DNA from: Hydrogenothermaceae bacterium
GTDB lineage: Bacteria > Aquificota > Aquificia > Aquificales > Hydrogenothermaceae
NCBI GenBank assembly: GCA_012961365.1
Contig: DTZN01000227.1
Span: 1-18,835, forward strand
Reading direction: 5' to 3'
DNA length: 18,835 nt
Made by a program: the position numbers and the translations under genes. Positions 6,877 to 14,806 of this stretch are shown piece after piece. How positions within the stretch are numbered: the stretch's first letter is position 1; each line of letters opens with the position of its first letter. The notes beneath the pieces were generated by a model. That model was given only the letters and a program-made list of their open reading frames with translations, was not told the origin of the DNA and did not search any database.

Positions 6877-9252
6877 TTATATTTTTAATTTTACTGCTTT
6901 TATTACCTTTTCATTGAGTAATCTATCACCCATTGCGGTTCTCTTTGCAATAGGAATTTTTTTGTCATCTATTTCAAATCTTAAAACTTTTCCTGTTTCT
7001 GTAGAAAGAATAAATTCATCTCCTATATTTACTCCAATCATTACAGATACTTTATCATCTTTGTTAAGCTTTACGGCCATCAATCCCTTTTGTGCTCTTT
7101 TCTTAACTGGAAATTCATCTTTAGGAACAAGCTTCATGTATCCTTTTTCTGTTATTACTAGAATGTAATTTTCACTATTTAATATAAATCCACCTTTAAC
7201 TTCATCTCCATCATCTAAATCTATAGCTTCTACTCCTTTAGCTTTTGCACCAGTTACTCTTACTTGGTTTCTTTCAAAAATTAATAAGTCTCCTTTTGCT
7301 GTATATATTGCAAGATTTGATGGATGGTCATCTGCAAATGCTGATACCACCTCGTCATCTTCTTGTAGAGGAATTATTTCTTGGTTTTGAGATTTATAAA
7401 AAATGTCTTCAAAAGTCATACGCTTTATAACTGCATTTTTAGTAAGAATAAATAACCTATCTTCTACTCCTTCTCCTTTAAAAGCAGTACCAACTATTTT
7501 GTTTTGGTCTATATACTTTAGTTTTCCTTCTCCTTTTGGAAGGTCTGCAGTTAAGCTCCATGTTAATTTTCCATTATTTGTAATAAATGCAATAGGGTTT
7601 GAACTTTTTACTGTTTGGATAGAAACTAAATATTCTTTAGGTAATATGTTTATTGAAACCTGATTTATTATTTTGTTAACAGTCCTAACTTTTCCTTCTT
7701 CTCCTTCAGAAGGGTCTAATCTGTAATTAAATATTTTTCCTGATGATAAAACTGCCAATATATAATCTTCTTCAAATGTAAGTTCTGTATCTTTTTTGTC
7801 TATTACTAATGTTTTCCTTTCATCTTTGTATTTTTCCAATAATTCATCTATTTCTCCTATAAATACTTTAATTTTTTCATCTTCGGAAGATAAAATTTCT
7901 TTGTATCTTTCTATTTGAGCTCTTAATTCTTCAGCTTCTTGATAGAGCTTTTCACTTTCTAAAGATGTAAATCTAGAAAGTCTCATATCAAGAATTGCCT
8001 GTGTTTGTGTTTGGGTAAGGTCAAATTCTGTTGTTAGTTTTTCCTTTGCTTCGTGGGTATCTTTTGAACCTCTAACTATTTCTATAACCTTGTCTGCATT
8101 TTCTAACGCTTTTAATAACCCTTCTATTATATGAAGTCTTTTTTCCGCCTTTTCTAGTTCAAATATTGTTCTTCTAGTTATTACATCTAATCTGTGCTTA
8201 ATAAATTCCCATAAAACACCTTTTAGGTCTAATGTTTTTGGCTGTTTATCAACTAAAACTGTTAAATTTACTGGAATAGATTTTTGCAATTGTGTTTTTT
8301 GATATAGCTTCTTTAAAACTTTCTCTGGGTTTGCTTCTCTTTTTAACTCTACTATTATTCTAATTCCATCTCTATCTGATTCATCTCTAAGGTCAGAAAT
8401 TCCTTTCTCTTTTCCTGTTCTTACTAGTTCCGCAATTCTTTTAATCAGTTCTACCTTGTTTACTTGGTATGGTATTTCATATATAACAATTCTATGTCTA
8501 TTTCCTGCAAGCTTTTCTATTCTCGCTTTTCCTTTAACTGTTATTGAACCACGGCCGTTTTCGTATATTTTTATTACTTCTTCTCTTGGAGTTATTAAAA
8601 TACCACCTGTTGGAAAATCAGGACCTTTTATAAATTGGCAAAGTTCCTCAACAGTTGCTTTTGGAAATTCTGCCAAATATTTAAGAGCTTCTGCAACCTC
8701 TGTAAAGTTATGAGGAGGAATGCTTGTGGAAAGTCCAACTGCAATACCTGTTGCCCCATTGCAGATTAAATTTGGGAATTTGGCAGGTAATACTTCTGGT
8801 TCAAATAAAGATGCATCGAAGTTTTCTTTCATATCAACAGTATTTTTATCTATATCCGCAAGCATTTCCATTGCAACTTTTGTTAAACGAGCTTCTGTAT
8901 ATCTCATTGCTGCCGGAGGGCCTCCATCTATAGAACCAAAGTTTCCTTGCCCTTGAACTAGAGGATATCTTAATGTAAAATCCTGAGCCATTCTAACAAG
9001 TGCATCATAGACAGAACTATCTCCATGGGGATGATATTTAGCTATAACATTACCAACAGTTCTTGCAGATTTTTTATATGGTTTATTTGGATACATACCT
9101 TCTTCATACATTGCATATAAAATTCTTCTCTGAACAGGTTTTAGGCCGTCTCTAACATCAGGAATAGCTCTTCCAACAATAACCGACATTGCATAATCTA
9201 AATATGCAGATTTAACTTCTTCTTCTATCGGCTGTTTTATGATTTCAGACAT
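6877..9252 (-). CDS. gyrA: Type IIA topoisomerase subunit A (annotated DNA gyrase subunit A)
   Basis: GyrA is the DNA-breaking and wrapping subunit, working with GyrB. The 791-residue protein has a normal breakage-reunion core: [10 protein letters not shown] at 41-50, [17 protein letters not shown] at 74-90 (quinolone-region Ser79 and Asp83 present), catalytic Tyr118 in [10 protein letters not shown], and a coiled-coil segment around 360-480. The C-terminal beta-pinwheel starts near 495 with recognisable blades, for example [12 protein letters not shown] at 668-679 and [12 protein letters not shown] at 718-729. The first-blade QRRGGKG GyrA box, needed for wrapping and negative supercoiling, is not visible; the region around 505-525 reads [20 protein letters not shown] instead. 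The start ATG follows GAGGAAGG, 36 bp after uvrC. Whether it supercoils or acts as a decatenase cannot be told from sequence alone. Confidence 0.93.
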   Translation of the reverse strand: MSEIIKQPIEEEVKSAYLDYAMSVIVGRAIPDVRDGLKPVQRRILYAMYEEGMYPNKPYKKSARTVGNVIAKYHPHGDSSVYDALVRMAQDFTLRYPLVQGQGNFGSIDGGPPAAMRYTEARLTKVAMEMLADIDKNTVDMKENFDASLFEPEVLPAKFPNLICNGATGIAVGLSTSIPPHNFTEVAEALKYLAEFPKATVEELCQFIKGPDFPTGGILITPREEVIKIYENGRGSITVKGKARIEKLAGNRHRIVIYEIPYQVNKVELIKRIAELVRTGKEKGISDLRDESDRDGIRIIVELKREANPEKVLKKLYQKTQLQKSIPVNLTVLVDKQPKTLDLKGVLWEFIKHRLDVITRRTIFELEKAEKRLHIIEGLLKALENADKVIEIVRGSKDTHEAKEKLTTEFDLTQTQTQAILDMRLSRFTSLESEKLYQEAEELRAQIERYKEILSSEDEKIKVFIGEIDELLEKYKDERKTLVIDKKDTELTFEEDYILAVLSSGKIFNYRLDPSEGEEGKVRTVNKIINQVSINILPKEYLVSIQTVKSSNPIAFITNNGKLTWSLTADLPKGEGKLKYIDQNKIVGTAFKGEGVEDRLFILTKNAVIKRMTFEDIFYKSQNQEIIPLQEDDEVVSAFADDHPSNLAIYTAKGDLLIFERNQVRVTGAKAKGVEAIDLDDGDEVKGGFILNSENYILVITEKGYMKLVPKDEFPVKKRAQKGLMAVKLNKDDKVSVMIGVNIGDEFILSTETGKVLRFEIDDKKIPIAKRTAMGDRLLNEKVIKAVKLKI

Positions 9253-9288
9253 TTACCTTCCTCTTTTTTATGGTTTATTGATAATATT

Positions 9289-11013
9289 TTACGATAAATA
9301 GTGCTTTATTTCTTGTGCTACCTTACGAGGAATACCTAGCTTTATTAGTTCTTCTTCTGAAGCTTTTGAAATGTTATCTATTGTTTTATAAGTTCTGTAT
9401 AAGATTTCTTTTCGTTTTTTTCCTATTCCTTTTATGTTATCCAACACAGACTTTAAACCTTCTTTTTCTCTTAGTTTTCTATTGTATAAAACGGCAAATC
9501 TATGAGCTTCATCTCTTATTGTTGTAAATAGCTTTAATAATGGTTGATAATTGTATAGATTAACTTCTTTGTTATCATCTGTATATATAATTTCCTCTTT
9601 TTTTGCAAGGGAAAATATTCTTAAATTTTTTATTCCTAAAGCATCTTTAACTATTAACCCTTGTTTTAACTGACCTTTTCCTCCATCAATTAAAATAAGT
9701 TCTGGAGGATTATCTATTTCTAAATATTTTTTTAATCTTCTGTATAAAACTTCTCTCATTGAGGCATAATCATCAACGCCTTTTACTGTTTTAACTTTAA
9801 ATCTTCTATACTCTTTTTTATTCATCTTTCCATTTTCCCAAACTACACAAGAACCTACTGTAAAATCCCCTTGAAGCGTTGATATATCAAAACCTTCGAT
9901 TTTAGATGGTAAATCAAATCCAAAAACAGACTTAAATTCTTTACTTATAGTTGATAAATCAATATCTGAAATATTTCTTTTTATAAAATTTTCTATTTCT
10001 TTAATCAAACCAATTTCTATCTTTATATCTTTAAATTTACTAAGCCATTTTTGCAAATTTAGAGTTTCTGGAATTTCTCTATTTAAAAGAATTTGTTTTG
10101 GTATATAGTTTCCTTTTTGGTAATAATTCATAATAACTAGAGATATATCATTTTCATTGAGGGTTCCATCTATTTTAATTTCATCTTTTCCTAAAATTCT
10201 AAAACCCCTAACAATAATTAAATAGATTGATGTTTGTGTAATGTAAAAAACATCTGCTTCTTCTATAGGTAGTCCTACTACTTCCTGTTTCTTTATAAGA
10301 TTTTCTAACGCTATAATCTGGTCTCTAACAATAGATGCTTTTTCAAACATTAATTTTTGAGTATATTCCTCAATTTTGTCGTATAACTGATAAATAATTT
10401 TTTTTGCATTTCCTGACAAAAATGCTTTTGCAGATTTTGCATCAAATTGGTAATCTTTTTTAGAAATTTTGTTTGCACAAGGAGCTGAGCAAAGCCCTAA
10501 ATGATAATCAAAACATACCAAATCTCTTTTTGGCATTGGGTCGCAAGTTCTAAGTTTAAAAATTTTATGGATTAGTTCTTTCATTGCTCTTGCAGTTTTA
10601 GCAGGAATAAAAGGTCCAAAATACTCTCCATCTATTTCTCCAAATTTTCTACTTATTTTTACTGTAGGATACTCGTCATTTGTAATTACAAGCATTGGAT
10701 AAGATGAACCAGATTTTAACCTTACATTATATTTAGGTTTATATTGTTTTATAAGTTCATTTTCTAAAACAAATGCTTCATAATCAGAAGATGTAATTAT
10801 CCATTCTAACTGGGAACTTTCTTCAAAGATTTTTCTTTCTTTTGGGTCAAGTTTAGTAGCTTGAAGATGTCCCTTTAGTCTATTTTTCAGGTTTTTTGCT
10901 TTTCCTATGTAGATGTAGTTTTTTTTAGACTTAAATATATAAACTCCCGGTTGCTGTGGAGCTTTGCTTATTTGCTCTAATAAATTTTTATAAAGCACAA
11001 CATCCTTCATCAT
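9289..11013 (-). CDS. uvrC: Excinuclease ABC subunit C
   Basis: UvrC makes both incisions in nucleotide excision repair after UvrA/UvrB mark damage. It has 574 residues, slightly short of about 600. Domains in order: GIY-YIG nuclease (PGVY at 22-25, YIG at 35-37, Arg45, Glu84); four cysteines at 157, 167, 175 and 179 matching the family's iron-sulfur site; UVR region around 205-240; RNase-H-like nuclease with Asp376, Asp443 (LILIDGGKGQ) and His504 (RDEAHRF); helix-hairpin-helix pair from about 525. One oddity is FDIST at 375-379, where FDISH is usual. The start is uncertain. ATG at 11013 lacks a ribosome site, and GTG at 10998 has AAGGA 4 nt upstream. Either overlaps the redoxin gene, by 26 or 11 bp. 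Confidence 0.95.
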   Translation of the reverse strand: MMKDVVLYKNLLEQISKAPQQPGVYIFKSKKNYIYIGKAKNLKNRLKGHLQATKLDPKERKIFEESSQLEWIITSSDYEAFVLENELIKQYKPKYNVRLKSGSSYPMLVITNDEYPTVKISRKFGEIDGEYFGPFIPAKTARAMKELIHKIFKLRTCDPMPKRDLVCFDYHLGLCSAPCANKISKKDYQFDAKSAKAFLSGNAKKIIYQLYDKIEEYTQKLMFEKASIVRDQIIALENLIKKQEVVGLPIEEADVFYITQTSIYLIIVRGFRILGKDEIKIDGTLNENDISLVIMNYYQKGNYIPKQILLNREIPETLNLQKWLSKFKDIKIEIGLIKEIENFIKRNISDIDLSTISKEFKSVFGFDLPSKIEGFDISTLQGDFTVGSCVVWENGKMNKKEYRRFKVKTVKGVDDYASMREVLYRRLKKYLEIDNPPELILIDGGKGQLKQGLIVKDALGIKNLRIFSLAKKEEIIYTDDNKEVNLYNYQPLLKLFTTIRDEAHRFAVLYNRKLREKEGLKSVLDNIKGIGKKRKEILYRTYKTIDNISKASEEELIKLGIPRKVAQEIKHYLS

Positions 11014-11344
11014 CTATAAGCTGCACTGTTTCTAGTATTTGCTTATAGTCTGGTAAGTCTCCTTCTGATATACTTTGTATAATTCCATATCTATCAGCAA
11101 TTATTAAAAACTCATCTTTATCTTTTATATCTAACTTATCCAGAAAATCTTTAGTTAATATTTGAATATAATCTATCACTTTTACACCTGCCTGTAATAA
11201 AGCATCTTCATAATCTGATAAATCTATTTTTGAAGAATTATATATTACAACGTGATGTTTTTGTCTTAAATCATAAAAAGATTTTCCATAAACCCCTTCT
11301 AAATACTCAAAGTATGGTAGGATATCTCCTATTTTTGCCTTCAA
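10988..11344 (-). CDS. Small redoxin-like (thioredoxin-fold) protein without the usual active-site cysteine
   Basis: This 118-residue protein looks like a shortened AhpC/TSA-thioredoxin fold. The start KIGDILPYFEYLEGVYGKSFYDL resembles the redoxin entry strand (G-x-x-x-P-x-F), then comes a buried strand VVIYNS at 32-37 and a second, FLIIADRYGII, at 79-89. The strand-helix junction where a peroxiredoxin or thioredoxin carries its catalytic cysteine has none (NSSKIDLSDYEDAL). The only cysteines are a vicinal pair, Cys115-Cys116, at the very C-terminus. Enzymatic activity is therefore doubtful; the fold call is by pattern only. It starts with TTG at 11344, 7 nt after AGAGG. It heads the redoxin-uvrC-gyrA-UPF0114 operon and its end overlaps the uvrC start. 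Confidence 0.6.
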   Translation of the reverse strand: MKAKIGDILPYFEYLEGVYGKSFYDLRQKHHVVIYNSSKIDLSDYEDALLQAGVKVIDYIQILTKDFLDKLDIKDKDEFLIIADRYGIIQSISEGDLPDYKQILETVQLIDDEGCCAL

Positions 11345-11351
11345 TATGAAA

Positions 11352-11356
11352 CCTCT
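11352..11356 (-). promoter_or_regulatory. Ribosome binding site supporting the TTG start of the redoxin-like gene
   Basis: CCTCT on the plus strand is AGAGG on the gene's strand, 7 nt before TTG at 11342-11344. No ATG or GTG gives a better start for this frame. Two TATAAT hexamers lie further upstream (complements of 11359-11364 and 11383-11388), but without convincing -35 boxes. Confidence 0.6.
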
Positions 11357-11409
11357 AAATTATACTTATTTAGTAAAAAAATATTATATATCTTTTTTAT
11401 ATCTGTATA

Positions 11410-11446
11410 GTCATATTCAAGATGACAAAGTTGGCTTTTATGTCAT
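11410..11446. promoter_or_regulatory. Three alternating GTCAT/ATGAC half-sites, possible operator
   Basis: GTCAT at 11410-11414, ATGAC at 11422-11426 and TGTCAT at 11441-11446 form two dyads sharing the middle half-site: GTCAT-N7-ATGAC and ATGACA-N13-TGTCAT. They lie in the 170-bp divergent region, and the right-hand dyad brackets the proposed -35 box of the GGDEF-EAL gene. No known regulator motif is assigned. Confidence 0.3.
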
Positions 11447-11459
11447 AATGTTTTATATT
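11431..11459 (+). promoter_or_regulatory. Probable sigma-70-type promoter of the GGDEF-EAL gene
   Basis: TTGGCT at 11431-11436 (four of six matches to TTGACA) is followed after 17 bp by TATATT at 11454-11459 (five of six). The predicted start near 11466 gives a leader of about 49 nt. Confidence 0.5.
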
Positions 11460-11514
11460 AAAATTTGAATATAATTAAGATAAATAGTTCACAATTAAAT
11501 ATTAAGTAAATGGA

Positions 11515-13512
11515 ATGATTAAAATGAGCATTGAAATAAATAATAAAGTGCTTAAAGAGCTTTTCTATAAATCTACTGCTGTAATAGCTATCTTAAATGA
11601 AGAAGGTAAATATATAGCCCAAAATGAAGTACATAAGGAAATATTTGGATATTTAGATGAAGATATAAAAGGAAACACGCCAGAAATACATCTAGGCGAA
11701 AAACTTGCAAAAATACTAGATGATATAAATAAAAAAGGGTATTTTTCTGGAGAAATTCAGTTTTTAACAAAAGATGGAAGATTTTTAACATTATGGCTAA
11801 ATGCTTATAAAATAGAGGTAGATGGGAAAAAATATTATATATGTATCAAACAGGATATATATAAAATAAAAGAACTGGAAGACATATGCAACAATGTAAT
11901 TTCAAACTCCCCTTTAAGTATTGCTATATTCGGTGAAAAACTTAAATTTGCTAATGAAAATTTTTTATCATTAATAAGTTATAACAAGGGAAGTTTAAAA
12001 AATATATATCTATGGGATTTAGTTTCAGAGGAGTATAAAAAGGCTATCAAAGATATTACAAAAGAAATAGTAAAAGGAGAATTTGAAAATCCATTACATA
12101 TTGTTTTACCTATAAAAGGAAAAGATGGAACTACAAAGTGGACTTATTCAATAATTTCTCCTATTAAATATAAAAATGAAAATGCTGGACTTATAACCTT
12201 AATTGATATTACACATCAAAAAGAACTAGAAGACAGACTTTATGAACTTGAAAATTTTGATTTAACAACAGGACTTGCTAATAAACAATTATTCAAACAA
12301 GAGCTTAATTACATATTAAAAGAAGCTCAAAAAGAAAATGATGAAGTTGGAATAATTCTATTTGATATTTATAACTTTACAGACATAAATGACACAATGG
12401 GAAGTTCTGTAGGAAATGAAATACTAAAAGAAATTGCTAATAGACTAAGAAATTGTACATTTGAAACAGATTTAATAGCCAGATATGGTTCCGATGAATT
12501 TATTATTGCAGTTAGAAACTATAAAACTCAGGAAAGATTTTACTCTTATATTCTCTCAAAAATTAAAGATTGTTTAGCAAAACCATTTTACATTAGAAAT
12601 GAAGAAATACATTTAGATTTTAATTTTGGAATTGCTTTTTTTCCTTATGATGGGAAAAGTGCTGAAGAACTTATATCTAGTGTAGAGTTAGCTCTCAAAG
12701 AAGCTAAAAAGAAAGGAAGAGGGGAAATTTTTATTTTTAACAAGGAAATAAACGAAAATTTTAAAAAACACATTATATTAATAAATGATTTAAAAAATGC
12801 TATAAAAAACAAAGAGTTTGATGTATATTTTCAACCAAAAATAGAATTACAAACTGGCAAAGTTGTAGGAGCTGAAGCTCTTGCTAGATGGAAAGTTTCC
12901 CCTGCAGAATTTATCCCTGCATTAGTTGAAGCTAATCTTATGTTTGACGCAGGATGTATTATAACTGAAAAAACTTTAAAATATACATCACAAATAATAA
13001 AAGAATTTCCAGATTTAAAAATATCTATAAATATGTCCTTTGAACAGCTTAAGTTTGATAACTGCCCTACTAAATTGTATGGTTTATCTTGTCAAAACGA
13101 AGTAAAACCTGAAAATATAATAATTGAGATAACAGAAACAGAAACCATGAAAAATCCAAATGTGCATTTATCAAAACTAAACAATTTAAAAGAGTTAGGA
13201 TATACAATTTCAATAGATGATTTTGGAACTGGATATTCATCTTTAAACTACTTAAAGCTCATTCCTGCATCAGAAATAAAAATAGATAGGAGTTTTATAA
13301 AAGATATATTTCATGATGAAAATGATGCAGAACTTGTGAAAATTATTATTCAAATAGCTAAAATGATGAATATGAAGGTTGTAGCAGAAGGAGTAGAAAC
13401 AAAAGCACAGGTAGAAATACTTAGAATTTTAGGTTGTGATTACGCACAAGGATTTTTCTTTGCAAAACCTATGCCTTTTGACGACTTTATAGCTTATTTA
13501 AAACGGCAATAG
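11515..13512 (+). CDS. PAS-PAS-GGDEF-EAL cyclic-di-GMP signalling protein, probable phosphodiesterase
   Basis: The 665-residue protein has two PAS-like sensor domains (about 10-115 and 125-235), a GGDEF domain (240-405) and an EAL domain (415-665). No membrane helix is evident, so it is probably cytosolic. The GGDEF domain is degenerate: GSDEF at 325-329, NDTMGSSVGNE where NDxxGHxxGD is usual, and Phe316 in place of the inhibitory-site Arg. The EAL domain keeps its catalytic set: Glu453 in EALARW, Asn506, Glu538, Asp568-Asp569 in DDFGTG, Lys589, Glu625 and Gln645. I infer c-di-GMP hydrolysis with a regulatory GGDEF. ATG at 11524 is an alternative start; neither start has a strong ribosome site. 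The last 26 bp overlap the methyltransferase gene tail to tail. Confidence 0.9.
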   Translation: MIKMSIEINNKVLKELFYKSTAVIAILNEEGKYIAQNEVHKEIFGYLDEDIKGNTPEIHLGEKLAKILDDINKKGYFSGEIQFLTKDGRFLTLWLNAYKIEVDGKKYYICIKQDIYKIKELEDICNNVISNSPLSIAIFGEKLKFANENFLSLISYNKGSLKNIYLWDLVSEEYKKAIKDITKEIVKGEFENPLHIVLPIKGKDGTTKWTYSIISPIKYKNENAGLITLIDITHQKELEDRLYELENFDLTTGLANKQLFKQELNYILKEAQKENDEVGIILFDIYNFTDINDTMGSSVGNEILKEIANRLRNCTFETDLIARYGSDEFIIAVRNYKTQERFYSYILSKIKDCLAKPFYIRNEEIHLDFNFGIAFFPYDGKSAEELISSVELALKEAKKKGRGEIFIFNKEINENFKKHIILINDLKNAIKNKEFDVYFQPKIELQTGKVVGAEALARWKVSPAEFIPALVEANLMFDAGCIITEKTLKYTSQIIKEFPDLKISINMSFEQLKFDNCPTKLYGLSCQNEVKPENIIIEITETETMKNPNVHLSKLNNLKELGYTISIDDFGTGYSSLNYLKLIPASEIKIDRSFIKDIFHDENDAELVKIIIQIAKMMNMKVVAEGVETKAQVEILRILGCDYAQGFFFAKPMPFDDFIAYLKRQ

Positions 13513-14755
13513 CTTCTATGTGATGTGTCTGTGGAAACATATCTATCATTTTCAATTTTTCAAGTTTAAATCCCCCTTCTTTTAAAAGAGTTATGTCCCT
13601 TGCTAATGTTGGAGGATAGCAAGATACATATATTACTTTTCGTAAAGACTTTAGTTCTAACACCTTTTTTATAAGTTTTTTTGATAAACCTGTTCTTGGC
13701 GGGTCAAAAATTAATATATCAGGATTAAATCCAAAAAGAAAATCTCCAGCTTTGTCTGCGATAATCTCATAAAAATTTATATTATCAATAGAGTTTATTC
13801 TTGCATTATATTTCGCATCTTTAACTGCAGACTTACTTATTTCAATTCCAAAAACTTTTTTTACTTTTTTTGCAATTGGAATTGATAATGTTCCAACTCC
13901 ACAAAATAAATCTCCTACAATTAAAGATTTATCCTCTGGAATTTCTTCTAAAACTTCATTTATAAAATTTCCTATCTGATATTTATTTACTTGAAAGAAC
14001 GAATCTATACTTACCCTAAATGTGTATTGGTTTACTTTCTCAAAAACAAATGGAGTTCCATAAGTTTTTAATTTTTTATGTTTTTTGTAAATGGCTACTG
14101 CAGATAAATTTATAGGAAAATTTTCTTTAAAATCTTCAAAATTCAATTCAAAATATTCATCTGTTATAAACTTAAGCAAGGCTTTTTCTGTAGAAGATTT
14201 ATAAATATGTATTTCTTTTATGAAGTTTTTATTTTTTAGAAATTTTTTTAAGAAATTTATAGCTTTGTTTATACCTTCATCAGTAATTGGACAACTTTCT
14301 ATATCTACAACTTCATTACTTTCTGCCTTAAAAAAACCAAGCTTTTCACCATTATATTTTAGTTGAATTTTATTTCTATAAAATAACTCACCACTAGATG
14401 GGATTATTTTTTCCACCTGTATATTTTCTTTAGCTATTCTGTTTAATGTTTCTTCTAGAGCTTCCTTTTTTAGCTTTAGCTGGTATTCATATGATATATG
14501 TTGAAAATCGCAACCTCCACATATTGTGTAATACTTACAAGTTGGGGCAATTCTGTATTTATTTAATTTCAATATTTTTTTAGGAGTTGCTTCACAGAAG
14601 TTTTTTTTATCTTTATTAATTTCTATCTCAACCTCTTCATTTGGCAAAACATATGGAACAAAACAAGTTTTACCATCTTCTAATTTAGAAAGACCTTTTC
14701 CTCCAAAGACAATTTTTTGAATAATTATTTTTGTCATTATTATCTTAATTTCCAT
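13487..14755 (-). CDS. rlmD: 23S rRNA m5U methyltransferase, RlmD/RumA type (TrmA family)
   Basis: This family transfers a methyl group from S-adenosylmethionine to C5 of a uridine in 23S rRNA. The 422-residue protein has an N-terminal TRAM-like domain (FGGKGLSKLEDGK at 17-29), an iron-sulfur cysteine set at 73, 79, 82 and 155 (CKYYTICGGC and ESCP), and a Rossmann methyltransferase domain with GDLFCGVGTLSIPIA at 281-295 and DPPRTG at 351-356. The catalytic cysteine is Cys379 in SCYPPTLARD, where SCNP is usual, and the general base is Glu414 in HHIEAIA. The target uridine (U1939, U747 or another) cannot be told. MTKIIIQKI from ATG at 14737 is an equally good start; neither start has a clear ribosome site. 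Confidence 0.87.
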   Translation of the reverse strand: MEIKIIMTKIIIQKIVFGGKGLSKLEDGKTCFVPYVLPNEEVEIEINKDKKNFCEATPKKILKLNKYRIAPTCKYYTICGGCDFQHISYEYQLKLKKEALEETLNRIAKENIQVEKIIPSSGELFYRNKIQLKYNGEKLGFFKAESNEVVDIESCPITDEGINKAINFLKKFLKNKNFIKEIHIYKSSTEKALLKFITDEYFELNFEDFKENFPINLSAVAIYKKHKKLKTYGTPFVFEKVNQYTFRVSIDSFFQVNKYQIGNFINEVLEEIPEDKSLIVGDLFCGVGTLSIPIAKKVKKVFGIEISKSAVKDAKYNARINSIDNINFYEIIADKAGDFLFGFNPDILIFDPPRTGLSKKLIKKVLELKSLRKVIYVSCYPPTLARDITLLKEGGFKLEKLKMIDMFPQTHHIEAIAVLNKL

Positions 14756-14793
14756 AAATTCTATATTTTTTATCTATCTTACTATCCTTCTGC

Positions 14794-14799
14794 TATAAT
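14794..14799 (+). promoter_or_regulatory. Extended -10 promoter placing transcription start at the rng ATG
   Basis: TGCTATAAT gives an extended -10 with a perfect TATAAT at 14794-14799. The expected start point, about 7 bases downstream, falls on or next to the rng ATG at 14807. No good -35 box is visible at the usual spacing. Confidence 0.5.
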
Positions 14800-14806
14800 A
14801 TGCAAT

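Noticed and set aside
8456..8956. Plus-strand open frames across gyrA, and similar frames opposite aclB, uvrC and rng
   Set aside because: They are shadows of well-supported genes on the other strand and show no protein-like motifs.
12469..12510. GSDEF as a sequencing error for GGDEF
   Set aside because: Other GGDEF-domain positions (the His and Asp after the metal-site Asp, and the inhibitory-site Arg) are also altered, so the domain looks truly degenerate.
14717..14806. N-terminal extension of rng to 14717
   Set aside because: It would overlap the rlmD start region, has no ribosome site, and the family starts at MVSREL; the TATAAT lies within it.
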